Positions 34,961 to 44,020 are shown, numbered from the stretch's first letter. The stretch is DNA of 64,000 nt from Stenotrophomonas sp. VV52 (GCF_002893095.1 NZ_PKQQ01000009.1:62001-126000), one strand, 5' to 3'. The notes: generated by a model from the letters alone, not told the origin. Numbers and translations are program-made.

Positions 34961-37045
34961 TCACGGCAACAACGTGACCTTCAACTCGCGCACGCCAACC
35001 GCCTCATTCCCACTGTAATCGCGCGCACTCGCACGGATCACGTACTCCCCCGCAGGCAACGCATCCGGCTGCCACCGTCCGGTTTCCACCAACCCGTCAC
35101 GCACGATGTTGGTCACCAGGTACCGGAACCGCGTGACCGCACTGCCATGCACCGTGATTCCGCTGTCCGGCGCATACGCCACCACCGTGGCACTGTTCTC
35201 GCGCGGCATTCGGTTGAACACGATGTTGAAACGCGGCTGCTCATAGCCCGGCAACGGCGTGCTGGCCGCGTCCAGGATCTGATACCCCACCTGGTACGCG
35301 CCCAACCGCCGACGCGGCAGGTTGTTGTCCACCTGGTCCCACGCCTCCACCACGATCTGCACGCCCGGGCCCTGGCGCGGAATTTCCACGCGGCCCCCGG
35401 GGCCTGCCTTGATCGGCTGGTCCCTATCGTCCAGCAACGCCACCTCGGTGATGCGCGGTGCAAAACTGTCGGCGTAGTCCACGAAGCCCAGCGCCACTGC
35501 ATTGCGCTGGAAGCCACCGGCGCCCACGCTGAGATGCACATGCGCCATGCGGTTGATGCTGCCCAGCGCGTCGCCCGCCTTGAACCGCGTGCCACGCCGC
35601 ACCCGTACCCGCTCCAGCTTGCCATCCAGGTCGCGCAGCTGCGGCCAGCGCGCATCGAACGCACGGTCGCGCGCATCGCGGCCCACCTTCATGTGGATGT
35701 AGCGCAGCCGGTCCAGCGAGAACCCCTCGCCCTGGCCGCCGACCGACCAGCTCGAAAACGGGCTGCTGACCTTGCCATCGGCAATGGCCAGCACCGTCTG
35801 GCCCACGTCCCCGCGGATATCGAAACCATCGTGCAGGTGGTGCCGGCTCTCGCCACTGAAGTTGCCGCGCACCTCGCCCAGCGTGCCCACCACTTCGTGC
35901 CAGCCTAGTTGCGGTGCGAGCGGCCAGCGTCCGCCGGTGTCGGGCAGTGGCGCATCGGCGGCCGGCCCGATCAGCGCGGGTGCCGGGGTCGCCCCGGCGG
36001 TCAGCGCGCGCACCCGGTGCACGCGGTACGACGCCGCGTCGGACAGGTACAGCCCACCCTCCGCATCCAGCGCCAACCCGGCCGGCCGCGAGAAGCGCGG
36101 CTGCGGTTCCGCGCCACCCAGCGCCAGCACGTGGCCCTGCGCGGTGAGCTGCACCACCTTGCCGTCGAAGTCGCTGATGTACACGACGTTGTCGTGGGTC
36201 ACCGCCAGCGCCATCGGTCCATTGAGCAGGCTGCCGTCGGCCAGCAGCGTGTCCACCGTGCCGTCCGGCGCCAGCCGGCGTACGGCGTTGTTGAGCATGT
36301 CGGCGACCAGCAGGTTGCCGTGGCCATCCAGCGCCAGCGCCACCGGGGTGTCCAGTCGTGCGCCGACGCCGGCGCCGTCCACGTTGCCCGGCGCGTCGCC
36401 GCCAGCCAGCGTGCGCACCTGGCCATCGGTCTCGATCACGCGGATCCGGTCGTTCCAGGTATCGGCCACATACACGCGGCCCGCGGTGTCCACCGCCACG
36501 CCCATCGGGCCATCGAAACGCGCCTGCGCAGCCGGTCCATCCACGTATCCCGCCGTGCCATCGCCCGCGATCGTGGTGACATTGCCATCGGTGCCGATCC
36601 GGCGGATCACGTGGTTGCCGGTGTCGGCCACGAACACGTTGCCGGCCGCATCCAGCGCGATCGACGAAGGGGTGTTGAACTGCGCCTGCAGCGCAGGGCC
36701 ATCGCGCCAGCCCTCGCCCTGCCCGGCCAGCGTGTCCACCCGGCCGTCCGGATACACCCGGCGGATGCGGTTGTTGTCGCCGCCATCGGCCACGTACAGC
36801 ACGCCCTGCGCATCTAGGGCCAAGCCGTAGGGATCGGCGAAACGCGCCTGCGCGCCTGCGCCGTCGCGCATGCCGCCGACACCATCACCGGCCAGCAGCG
36901 CGATGTCAGGCGTCCAGCCCAGCACGGTCGCCGCCGGGCCCGGCGGTGGCGCCGGTTCGGCCGGCGTGCGCAGGAAGGTCCAGGCCAGCGCAGCCGCCAC
37001 CATTACGGCAACCAGCACCGCCATCGTCCATCGTGCACGCGTCAT
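34961..37045 (-). CDS. NHL beta-propeller fused to an M23 (LytM-like) peptidase domain
   Basis: A 694-residue protein anchored by an N-terminal membrane helix (about 8-25, AVLVAVMVAAALAWTFL), so it faces the periplasm. Residues 50-345 form an NHL propeller of about six blades; the repeat FVADTGNHVIRRIGTDG and similar units recur. Residues 375-510 resemble an M23 metallopeptidase: HxxxD as HDGFD (His405, Asp409), GDVGQTVLAIADGKV, His451 and HxH in AHVHLSVG (His502, His504). The zinc ligands therefore look complete. A C-terminal beta-rich region (about 525-694) follows. Such a fusion suggests a peptidoglycan hydrolase with a ligand-binding propeller. The cut bond and ligand are unknown. Confidence 0.82.
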   Translation of the reverse strand: MTRARWTMAVLVAVMVAAALAWTFLRTPAEPAPPPGPAATVLGWTPDIALLAGDGVGGMRDGAGAQARFADPYGLALDAQGVLYVADGGDNNRIRRVYPDGRVDTLAGQGEGWRDGPALQAQFNTPSSIALDAAGNVFVADTGNHVIRRIGTDGNVTTIAGDGTAGYVDGPAAQARFDGPMGVAVDTAGRVYVADTWNDRIRVIETDGQVRTLAGGDAPGNVDGAGVGARLDTPVALALDGHGNLLVADMLNNAVRRLAPDGTVDTLLADGSLLNGPMALAVTHDNVVYISDFDGKVVQLTAQGHVLALGGAEPQPRFSRPAGLALDAEGGLYLSDAASYRVHRVRALTAGATPAPALIGPAADAPLPDTGGRWPLAPQLGWHEVVGTLGEVRGNFSGESRHHLHDGFDIRGDVGQTVLAIADGKVSSPFSSWSVGGQGEGFSLDRLRYIHMKVGRDARDRAFDARWPQLRDLDGKLERVRVRRGTRFKAGDALGSINRMAHVHLSVGAGGFQRNAVALGFVDYADSFAPRITEVALLDDRDQPIKAGPGGRVEIPRQGPGVQIVVEAWDQVDNNLPRRRLGAYQVGYQILDAASTPLPGYEQPRFNIVFNRMPRENSATVVAYAPDSGITVHGSAVTRFRYLVTNIVRDGLVETGRWQPDALPAGEYVIRASARDYSGNEAVGVRELKVTLLP

Positions 37046-37187
37046 CGCGATCCTTGCCTGCTACCGTTCGGGCCATGACCTTAGCCGGTGCAGGCGCGCG
37101 TGCAAACCCCGCGTGTACGTGCCGCGACTTGTCTGGAACCCGCGTTCCGGTTTCAATCGAGGCCCACGCCAAGGAAGGAAGTCCCGC

Positions 37188-38696
37188 ATGACCTGCCGCA
37201 CCGGCATTGCCCTCGCCCTCCTGCTGTCGCTGTGCGCTGCCCCGCTGGCGGCCACCGCTGCAGCGAGCGTGGATGCCACCGCCCCGGTACCCGAAGGCGA
37301 CCGCGCCTTCTACATGGAGGTCGGCGAAGCCATCCAGCAGGCCGAACGCGGCGACACCCTGGGCGCGTCCATCGTGTTCGAGCGCCTGCTCGCCGACCCG
37401 CGCCTGGCCACGCTGGCAGTGGAAGGCCGCAGCCACGTATGGGCCTCGGCGGCGATGGTGGCGGCCGAGCAGAAGGATTTCGCCCTGGCCACCCAGCGCC
37501 TTCAGCAGGCACTGGCGATCAATCCGCACAACGCGTACGCGCGCCTGCGCCTGGCCTGGTTCCAGCTGCACGGCCAGCAGACCGTTGCCGCCGCCGACAG
37601 CGTCATCCTCGGTGCCGCCGACAGCGAGGACTCACCGGACATCACCACCGAGATGGTCTGGCAGCTCGATACCGGGCTGAAGGACCTGCCCGAGAAGCGA
37701 CTGGCGCTGCTGCAGGCCTTGTTCGACAGCAACTGGAAGAACGACGGCGTCGAGCCGGTGGAACTGTGGGTCATCCTTGCCACGCTGCAGGTCGAAGCCG
37801 GCCGTGGCGACAGGGTGCCGGCCACGCTGGAGCGCATCGACGCGCCCATCGCGCTCGTGCGCCTGCGCAGCGACAAGCGCTTCGACCCGTATCTGCAGCG
37901 CGACGTTGCACGCTATGAGCCGGTGGCCGCCGCGCGCCGGCAGATCGACCGGCTGCGCGTGGAGACCATGCTGCGGCCCGGCCTCAACGAAACCGCCGTG
38001 GAACTCGCCACCGCACTGATGATTGCCGGCGACCTGGGCGACGTGGTCGGCATGACCGACCAGATCGCCGCCGCTGCCAACGCGGCCACCCAGGCGCCGC
38101 AGGAGCAGGCCTTCGCCATCGGCTGGATGCTGGACACCCGCAGCCGTGCGCTGCGCCGGCTGGGCCAGAACGACCGCGCCGTGGCCAACCAGCTGATTGC
38201 GGTGCGCATGGCGGAAGGCAGCGACACGGTCAGCCAGAAGCTCAACCTGGCCGCGCTGTACATGTCGCTGCATCGGCCGATGATGGCGCGTGAGGTGCTG
38301 CGCGAGACGGACGACGCCAACCTGAGCGCGTACGGCGTCAGCAGCCACGCGCTGGTCTCGCTGATGACCGCGCGGCAGTTGAAGGACGACACCGCTGCGC
38401 AGCGCGCGTGGACCGTGCTGGAGGCGAACCGCACCGAAGCGCCCGGCCAGTACCGCGACGCCCTGCTCACCGACAACCGTATGGACGAAGCGGCGCAGGT
38501 CGTGATCGCGCAGCTGGCCGACCCGCTGGAGCGCGGCCAGATCCTGCTTGAACTGCAGGACATGCGCGAAGGCCCGGTGCTGGAAGGCGAACGCGATTAT
38601 CACGAGCGTTGGGAGCAGATGGAGAAGCGTGCCGACGTGCAGGCCGCGGTGGCCAAGGTGGGGCGCATCGCCACCTATCCGCTGTTCTCTTACTGA
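37188..38696 (+). CDS. Exported TPR-repeat protein (502 aa)
   Basis: Periplasmic helical-repeat protein, function unknown. Signal peptide MTCRTGIALALLLSLCAAPL then ATAAASV. The first 150 residues contain clear TPR-like units (AATQRLQQALAINPHNAYAR is typical in pattern), and further helical repeats run to the C-terminus. No catalytic motif. An AAGGAAGGAA ribosome site precedes the ATG at 37188. It resembles tetratricopeptide scaffolds of the exopolysaccharide or cellulose secretion type only in general form. Divergent from the NHL/M23 gene and convergent with the lytic transglycosylase. Confidence 0.78.
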   Translation: MTCRTGIALALLLSLCAAPLAATAAASVDATAPVPEGDRAFYMEVGEAIQQAERGDTLGASIVFERLLADPRLATLAVEGRSHVWASAAMVAAEQKDFALATQRLQQALAINPHNAYARLRLAWFQLHGQQTVAAADSVILGAADSEDSPDITTEMVWQLDTGLKDLPEKRLALLQALFDSNWKNDGVEPVELWVILATLQVEAGRGDRVPATLERIDAPIALVRLRSDKRFDPYLQRDVARYEPVAAARRQIDRLRVETMLRPGLNETAVELATALMIAGDLGDVVGMTDQIAAAANAATQAPQEQAFAIGWMLDTRSRALRRLGQNDRAVANQLIAVRMAEGSDTVSQKLNLAALYMSLHRPMMAREVLRETDDANLSAYGVSSHALVSLMTARQLKDDTAAQRAWTVLEANRTEAPGQYRDALLTDNRMDEAAQVVIAQLADPLERGQILLELQDMREGPVLEGERDYHERWEQMEKRADVQAAVAKVGRIATYPLFSY

Positions 38697-38711
38697 TCCG
38701 GCCGGCGAGAC

Positions 38712-39485
38712 TCAGCGTGCCGGGGTCTCCGGCTTGAAGCCCATTGCTTCGCGATAGCGTGCGTACAACGTGCTTACCTTCTCCACGTACGCCATCGTTT
38801 CGGCGTACGGTGGTACGCCCTTGTAGCGCGTCACCGCACCGATGCCGGCGTTGTAAGCCGCCGCCGCCAGGATGCGGTCGCCCTTGTAGCGCGCCAGCAG
38901 TGCCTTCAGGTAACGCGCGCCGCCGTTGATCGACTGCTCGGCCGACAGCGGGTCTGAAACACCCAGTTCGGTGGCGGTGTCGGGCATCAGCTGCATCACG
39001 CCCTGTGCGCCCTTCGGCGACACCGCGCCGGCATCGAAGTTGCTTTCCGCATGCGCGATGGCACGCAGCCAGGCATCGTCCACGCCGGTGGCGCGCGCCG
39101 CTGCCTTGAACTGCTTCGCGTGGCGGTTGAGCTGCGGTTTGCCGATTTTGCCCATGCCTTCGTGGGCCGGTTCGCCGGGCGGCGTAGCCACGGTGAACTT
39201 CAGGAATACCCGCGAACCGGGCAGGTTGCGGGTGGAATACACCAGCTGCCCGTCCTGCTCCCGCTCGTACAGGGTGCCGCTGAACACCCCCATGTTGCCC
39301 CACAGGTTGGGTGCCTGCACCGCGTTGTCATCCACCTGCTGTGCCTTGCACTTCGAGCCCGGCTCGGGCGCCGTGGCCAGGCTCACGGTGTTGTTCTGCA
39401 CGCAGCGATAGACTGTGCGCGCCGCCGCCGTACCGGGCATCAGCAGCGGCATCAGGGCCAACGCGACGGGCAGGAGGGGCTTCAT
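38712..39485 (-). CDS. Exported SLT-type lytic transglycosylase
   Basis: Cleaves the glycan strand of peptidoglycan forming 1,6-anhydromuramic acid ends. The 257-residue protein has a signal peptide (MKPLLPVALALMPLLMPGTA), a DUF4124-like small N-terminal region with two cysteines, and a C-terminal SLT domain. The SLT domain shows AIAHAESNFDAGAVSPKGAQ (catalytic Glu147), GVMQLMPDTATELGV and ILAAAAYNAGIGAV. The ATG at 39485 starts the signal; in-frame extension upstream of it is not supported. It is divergent from the CSS-EAL gene. Related proteins are general autolysins or help envelope machines cross the wall. Confidence 0.93.
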   Translation of the reverse strand: MKPLLPVALALMPLLMPGTAAARTVYRCVQNNTVSLATAPEPGSKCKAQQVDDNAVQAPNLWGNMGVFSGTLYEREQDGQLVYSTRNLPGSRVFLKFTVATPPGEPAHEGMGKIGKPQLNRHAKQFKAAARATGVDDAWLRAIAHAESNFDAGAVSPKGAQGVMQLMPDTATELGVSDPLSAEQSINGGARYLKALLARYKGDRILAAAAYNAGIGAVTRYKGVPPYAETMAYVEKVSTLYARYREAMGFKPETPAR

Positions 39486-39682
39486 GGTGGCGCGATCATC
39501 CTGCCGGGGGCGCGAACCGCAGGTGAACCCGCCAGGGCGTGTCGGCTTCACCCGGCCCCGGCGGACTGATATCGACACTGGGGAAAACCCGACAGGATTG
39601 TGCGGAAAGCCCTGTTTCAAACCACGGGGCCAGGTGGTCATATAGCGCTCATTCCCACGCCCGAACCGGCAGAGAGGTCCGC

Positions 39683-41284
39683 TTGAAGCGCGTCAGCACC
39701 ATCGCCGCCATTGCGCTAGCCGCCGTGCTCGGGGCCATCCTGCCGATGGCCGCGCTGCTCTACGTGAGCTGGAGCCGTGCCCAGGTGGCCGAAGCCGACC
39801 GCCTGGAGCGCACCGCCGTGCGCACCCTGCAGCGCGCGCACCGCGCCTATGAAGGCGGCCTGCTAGCGCTGCGCAAGCTCAACCAAGCGGCCCTGCCGGC
39901 CTGCTCGCCCGAACACATCCGGCTGATGCGCAGCCTGGCACTGGCCACCACCTCGGCCGAGCAGGTGGGCTACTTCTCCGAAGGCCGCCTGCGCTGCACC
40001 TCCTGGGGACCGGCCGACGCACTGGTGCCCGAGCCCACCCCGGACCACATCACCGCCGACGGCGCCGCCATCACCCTCGGCGTGCGCCCGGCCGCCGGCG
40101 ACGGGGCCGGCACCCTGCTCTCAGTGCAGCTGGGCGGCCACGACATCCTGATGGACCCGGAGCGCTTCATCGATGTCATCGCCGAGCCCAACGTCCGCCT
40201 GGCCGTAGCCACCCCCGACGGCCGCCTGATCGCCCAGCAGCCCATCGGCGACCCGGAGCTGCTGCAACGCCTGCTGCGCGAGCCACACAGCGGCCACACC
40301 CCGCGCACCCTGCATGCCACCGCCCAGGACCAGGAATGGCTGGCAATCGCCATCGCACCCCGCACCGGCCTGCTCGCCGCCCTCCAGCAGCAGTTCTGGC
40401 AGCTGCTGCCGCTGGGCGCGGTGGGTGCGTTGCTTGCCGTCGCCGGCGGCATCTGGCTCTCGCGCCGTCGCCTGTCGCTGCGCAGCGAACTGGCCACTGC
40501 CGTGCGCCGCCGCGAGTTCCGCATGCACTACCAGCCCATCATCGAACTGGACACCGGCATCTGCGTCGGCGCCGAAGCATTGGTGCGCTGGACGCGCGCC
40601 GACGGCACCCAGGTACGGCCAGACCTGTTCATTCCGGTGGCCGAAGAAACCGGCCTGATCGAACCGCTCACCGACCACGTCATGGACCTGGTGCTCGGCG
40701 ACATGCGAGAGCTGCTCATCCATGACCGCAGCGCGCATATCGCCATCAACCTCTCCGCCGGCGATGTCAGCAGCGGGCGCGCGTTGAAGGTACTCACCGG
40801 CAAACTGATCGGCACCGGCATCCACCCGCAGCAGATCTGGCTGGAAGCCACCGAGCGCGGCATCCTCGACATCCAAGCCGCACGCACCTCGCTGGCCGCC
40901 GCGCGCCGGGCCGGGCACTGCGTGGCCATCGACGACTTCGGGGTCGGCTATTCCAGCCTGCAGTACCTGCAGCAGCTGCCGCTGGATGCTTTGAAGATCG
41001 ACAAGTCGTTCATCGACTCGATCGGCACCCACAGCGCCACCAGCCCGGTCACCTCGCACATCATCGACATGGCCCGCACGCTGGGGCTGTTCACCGTGGC
41101 CGAGGGGATTGAGACGTCCGCGCAGCTGGCCTATCTGCAATCGCGCCAGGTCGAATTCGGCCAGGGCTGGCTGTTCTCGCGCCCGCTGCCGGCGGCGGAG
41201 TTCATCGCCTACCACGAGCACCGCCGGAGCCAGTACGGTGAGGCGCCCGAGGACATGCAGAACCCCAACACCCTTCGCGAGTAG
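39683..41284 (+). CDS. CSS-motif/EAL membrane c-di-GMP phosphodiesterase
   Basis: A 533-residue inner-membrane enzyme starting with TTG (LKRVSTIAAI, preceded by GAGAGG at good spacing). Membrane helix about 6-30, periplasmic CSS-like domain 31-235 with two cysteines (Cys74 in PACSPE and Cys105 in RCTSWG), helix about 240-262, then the EAL domain. Catalytic residues are present: AEALVRW (Glu298), DDFGVGYSS, LKIDKSFID and AEGIET. In Escherichia coli the CSS domain is controlled by DsbA/DsbB disulfide state, so periplasmic redox control is likely. The protein should hydrolyse c-di-GMP. Confidence 0.9.
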   Translation: MKRVSTIAAIALAAVLGAILPMAALLYVSWSRAQVAEADRLERTAVRTLQRAHRAYEGGLLALRKLNQAALPACSPEHIRLMRSLALATTSAEQVGYFSEGRLRCTSWGPADALVPEPTPDHITADGAAITLGVRPAAGDGAGTLLSVQLGGHDILMDPERFIDVIAEPNVRLAVATPDGRLIAQQPIGDPELLQRLLREPHSGHTPRTLHATAQDQEWLAIAIAPRTGLLAALQQQFWQLLPLGAVGALLAVAGGIWLSRRRLSLRSELATAVRRREFRMHYQPIIELDTGICVGAEALVRWTRADGTQVRPDLFIPVAEETGLIEPLTDHVMDLVLGDMRELLIHDRSAHIAINLSAGDVSSGRALKVLTGKLIGTGIHPQQIWLEATERGILDIQAARTSLAAARRAGHCVAIDDFGVGYSSLQYLQQLPLDALKIDKSFIDSIGTHSATSPVTSHIIDMARTLGLFTVAEGIETSAQLAYLQSRQVEFGQGWLFSRPLPAAEFIAYHEHRRSQYGEAPEDMQNPNTLRE

Positions 41285-41323
41285 CGCTGTGCCGGCATTC
41301 ATCGCCCCCCGTCGGCGGGTGCC

Positions 41324-41459
41324 TATAATGGCCACGCGGCATCCAGCCGTCCCCGTAATGAGGTGTGCCTGCATGCGCCAGTAATGCCGCCGTCGTCTGA
41401 CGGCCAGTCTCCTTCCCGCCCTGTCCGCAGGGGGAGTCCTTGGCATTCCTGGAGGTCGC
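41324..41459 (+). promoter_or_regulatory. Leader of ABC-F gene with -10 box, short ORF and stem-loops
   Basis: TATAAT at 41324-41329 is a -10 candidate. Downstream a short frame (ATG 41358 to TAA 41384, eight residues MRCACMRQ) precedes a stem GCCGTC/GACGGC. A second nested stem has CCCTG-TCCG-CAGGG inside outer pairs (GCCA...TGGC and CTCC...GGAG). The ribosome site TGGAGGTCG follows. This layout resembles leader-attenuation control of antibiotic-responsive ABC-F genes; the function is inferred. Confidence 0.45.
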
Positions 41460-43070
41460 ATGACCGCATTCGCCCTCACGCTCGACCGCGTGACACTCAC
41501 CCTGCCCGACGGCCGGGTGCTCTTCTCCGAACTTTCCGCTTCGTTCGACACCACCCCCACCGGCCTGGTCGGTCGCAATGGCGTGGGCAAGAGCGTGCTC
41601 GGCCGGCTGCTGGCTGGCGAGCTTTCGCCCAGCGGCGGGCACATCCAGCGCCTCGGCAACGTGCACCTGCTTGCACAGCACAGTGGTGTGCAAGCCGGCC
41701 GCATCGCCGACCTCGCAGGTGTTGCGCCGGTGCTGGACGCACTGGACCGCATTGAAGCCGGTAGCGTGGACCCGGATGATTTCGCCGTGGTCGGTGAGCG
41801 CTGGACCCTTCGCGAACAATTGCAGGCGCAATGGCAGCGGTTTGGATTGCCTACGCTGGACCCGGCCGCGCCGGCATCCCGGCTCAGCGGTGGCCAGGCC
41901 ATGCAAGTGGCACTGGCGGGCGCCCTGTTGTCTGACGCTGACGCACTGGTGCTGGACGAACCCAGCAACCACCTCGACAGCGCGCACCGTACGCGCCTGA
42001 TCGACGCCCTGGCGCAGTGGCGTGGCGGCCTGATCGTGATCAGCCACGACCGCGCCTTGCTGCGGCAGATGCAGCGCATTGTCGAACTCAGCCCCAGCGG
42101 GCTGCGCAGCTACGGTGGCAACTACGACCATTACGCCGCGCAGCGCCAGGACGAACAGGCCACTGCCGAAGCGCAGCTGGCGCTGCGCAAGCGCGAGCGG
42201 CGGCAGGAGCAGAACGCATTGCGCGAACAGCGCGAGCGCCAGGAGCACCGCCAATCGCGCGCGCAGCGCGACGCACGCACCGCCAACCAGGCACCGATCC
42301 TGCTGGGCGGCATGAAGAACCGCGCCGAAAACAGTGCGGGCCGTTTGCAGGCGCAGCACGCCGAACGTCGTGCGGCGGCCGACGGACGCGTGCGCGAAGC
42401 CGCTGCGGAGGTGGACGTGGCCACGCAGATCGCCATCCTCGGCCCATCGCTCGCCACCCCGGGCCCACAGCAGGTGGCGTCGCTCTCTGGCGTGGCCCTG
42501 CCGTGGGTGGATCCGCGTTGGCAGCACATCGACCTGTACCTGCAGCGCGGTAACCGCATCGGCGTGCGCGGTCGCAACGGCAGCGGCAAATCCACCCTGC
42601 TGCGGGTGTTGGCGGGTGAGCTGGAACCACTGGCGGGCGAGGTGAAGCGCGCAACGGGAACCGCCCTGCTCGACCAGACCCTGTCATCGCTGCCCGCGCA
42701 GGACTCGGCGCTGCAACTGCTCCAGCGCGCGAACCCGCAGGCCAGCGACGCCACCCTGCGCACCCGGCTGGCCCTGCTCGGGCTGGACGCCGAACGCAGC
42801 CTGCGCCCGCTGGCCACGCTTAGCGGAGGTGAACGCATGAAGGCCGCACTCGGCGCCGTGCTGTATGCCGAAGTACCACCGCAGTTGCTGCTGCTGGACG
42901 AACCCGGGAACCACCTGGACCTGGCCTCGCTTGCCGCGCTGGAGCAGATGCTCAACCAGTACCGGGGCAGCGTGGTGATCGTGTCGCACGATCAGGCGCT
43001 GCTGGATGCGGTGCAGCTGACCCACCAATTGGATGCGACGGACGAGGGGTGGGCGCTGAAGCTTCTATAG
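41460..43070 (+). CDS. ABC-F family ATPase
   Basis: Soluble protein of 536 residues with two ATP-binding cassettes and no membrane helices; ABC-F proteins act on ribosomes. First cassette: Walker A GRNGVGKS (38-45), signature LSGGQAM, Walker B DALVLDEPSNHLD. Second: GRNGSGKST, signature LSGGERMK, Walker B LLLLDEPGNHLD. The linker is long, Arg/Glu/Gln-rich and helical. The second-cassette signature and Walker B residues are intact, so ATPase activity is expected. It could be housekeeping or a drug-protecting paralogue; the structured leader upstream slightly favours a translation-stress role. The ATG has a GGAGG site. Confidence 0.93.
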   Translation: MTAFALTLDRVTLTLPDGRVLFSELSASFDTTPTGLVGRNGVGKSVLGRLLAGELSPSGGHIQRLGNVHLLAQHSGVQAGRIADLAGVAPVLDALDRIEAGSVDPDDFAVVGERWTLREQLQAQWQRFGLPTLDPAAPASRLSGGQAMQVALAGALLSDADALVLDEPSNHLDSAHRTRLIDALAQWRGGLIVISHDRALLRQMQRIVELSPSGLRSYGGNYDHYAAQRQDEQATAEAQLALRKRERRQEQNALREQRERQEHRQSRAQRDARTANQAPILLGGMKNRAENSAGRLQAQHAERRAAADGRVREAAAEVDVATQIAILGPSLATPGPQQVASLSGVALPWVDPRWQHIDLYLQRGNRIGVRGRNGSGKSTLLRVLAGELEPLAGEVKRATGTALLDQTLSSLPAQDSALQLLQRANPQASDATLRTRLALLGLDAERSLRPLATLSGGERMKAALGAVLYAEVPPQLLLLDEPGNHLDLASLAALEQMLNQYRGSVVIVSHDQALLDAVQLTHQLDATDEGWALKLL

Positions 43071-43129
43071 GCCAAGCCGGTGGCCGATGATCAGGGATAC
43101 AGGCCGCAGGCGCGTTGCAGGTAGCACCT

Positions 43130-43149
43130 GCGGGTCGCACATGACCCGC
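43130..43149 (+). terminator. Hairpin after the ABC-F gene
   Basis: GCGGGTC and GACCCGC pair around a GCACAT loop, about 60 bases downstream of the ABC-F stop. No T-run is present, so the call is tentative. A GTAG nine bases earlier makes a REP relationship possible. Confidence 0.4.
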
Positions 43150-43208
43150 AGCGTTCCACCGCAGGCTTCAAATCAGCGGTGGCCGTCCGTGCATCAGTCG
43201 GCATTGAA

Positions 43209-43223
43209 TGTTACTGTATAACA
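43209..43223. promoter_or_regulatory. Candidate Zur box before merC-like gene
   Basis: TGTTACTGTATAACA forms inverted TGTTA/TAACA arms and matches 10 of 13 positions of GTTATATTATAAC, the core I recall for gammaproteobacterial Zur sites. It lies 25 bases upstream of the MerC-domain gene start and is a striking AT-rich island in GC-rich DNA. Confidence 0.6.
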
Positions 43224-43248
43224 CCATCTGCTCCAGGCCCCCACGCCC

Positions 43249-43620
43249 ATGAAGCCAAGTTCCGCGCTGCTCGACGCAGGCGCCATTGCCCTTTCCAGTC
43301 TCTGCCTGCTGCACTGCCTGGCGCTGCCTTTGCTTGCGGCCGCGTTGCCGCTGATGGGTGTGTGGGCCGAAGCCGAATGGGTGCACATCGTGTTCGTCGC
43401 CATCGCCGCGCCGACCACCGGCTTCGCGCTGTGGCGTGCGCACGTCCAGCATCCGTTGCCGGCTCTGGCGCTCGTCAGTGCCGCCTCGGGTCTGCTGCTG
43501 CTCCTGGCCGGCGCTGCCGGATGGCCCAGTCACGAGGCCGAAACCCCCATGACCGTGGCCGGCAGTCTGCTGCTGGCGAGCACCCACATCTGGAATGCGT
43601 GGCGCCGCCACCGGCATTGA
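43249..43620 (+). CDS. MerC-domain membrane protein
   Basis: A 123-residue inner-membrane protein with four predicted helices. The first helix contains the paired cysteine/histidine motif LCLLHCLALPL (Cys-x-x-His-Cys), the MerC family hallmark. There is no mercury operon around it. Many MerC-domain proteins outside mer operons sit under Zur control and are thought to help zinc handling; the Zur-like box just upstream supports that reading. The natural substrate is not proven. It is convergent with the metal-sensing regulator across a REP unit. Confidence 0.85.
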   Translation: MKPSSALLDAGAIALSSLCLLHCLALPLLAAALPLMGVWAEAEWVHIVFVAIAAPTTGFALWRAHVQHPLPALALVSAASGLLLLLAGAAGWPSHEAETPMTVAGSLLLASTHIWNAWRRHRH

Positions 43621-43677
43621 GCGGCGCGCCCTGCTGCGCCGCAGCCCGCGTGCTATCGGGATCTAACGGCTGCGGCC

Positions 43678-43701
43678 AAGCCGGGCACGGCCCGGCTCTA
43701 C
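43678..43701. repeat. REP unit (GTAGAGCCGGGC family)
   Basis: AAGCCGGGCACGGCCCGGCT then CTAC; read on the minus strand it is a GTAG-headed unit with a GCCGGGC/GCCCGGC stem. Same family as the units at 45126-45220. Located between convergent genes. Confidence 0.75.
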
Positions 43702-43714
43702 CCCCGGCCTTGTG

Positions 43715-43990
43715 TCAGCGCCCGTAGGCCCGCAACAACTTCACCAATACCTGCGCTTCCGCCGCCCGCTCTTCCGGGTCCTCCGGCGACACCACGTGCG
43801 CCTGCAGGTGGTCATCCAGCAGCGCCATCAGCAGCGCGTGCGCCGCACCGCGCACCGCCGAAGCCTGCATCAGCACGTCCGTGCAATCGGCCGCCTCTGA
43901 CTGCAACGACGTCTCAAGGGCAGACACCTGCCCCGCCATCCGCCGCACGCGTGCCAGCAGAGCCTTACGTTGTGATTGAACATGCGCCAT
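43715..43990 (-). CDS. DmeR/RcnR-type (CsoR superfamily) metal-sensing repressor
   Basis: A 91-residue helical DNA-binding repressor of the CsoR/RcnR/FrmR superfamily that releases DNA when metal is bound. Visible family features: MAHVQSQRKALLARVRRMAG at the start (DNA-binding helix with basic residues), the cysteine in AADCTDVLMQASAV, and HLQAHV later. An N-terminal His next to Met/Ala and the Cys/His set fit the RcnR/DmeR group (nickel or cobalt) rather than copper CsoR. It is divergent from the CDF transporter and its operator lies between them. Confidence 0.9.
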   Translation of the reverse strand: MAHVQSQRKALLARVRRMAGQVSALETSLQSEAADCTDVLMQASAVRGAAHALLMALLDDHLQAHVVSPEDPEERAAEAQVLVKLLRAYGR

Positions 43991-44003
43991 GGGGCCGAAG
44001 CAT

Positions 44004-44020
44004 ATACCCTATGGGGGTAT
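44004..44020. promoter_or_regulatory. CsoR/RcnR-type operator between dmeR and dmeF
   Basis: ATACCCTATGGGGGTAT: inverted ATACCC/GGGTAT arms around a five-base centre with a G-tract, the usual operator form for the CsoR/RcnR superfamily. It lies in the short divergent gap and can control both genes. Confidence 0.8.
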
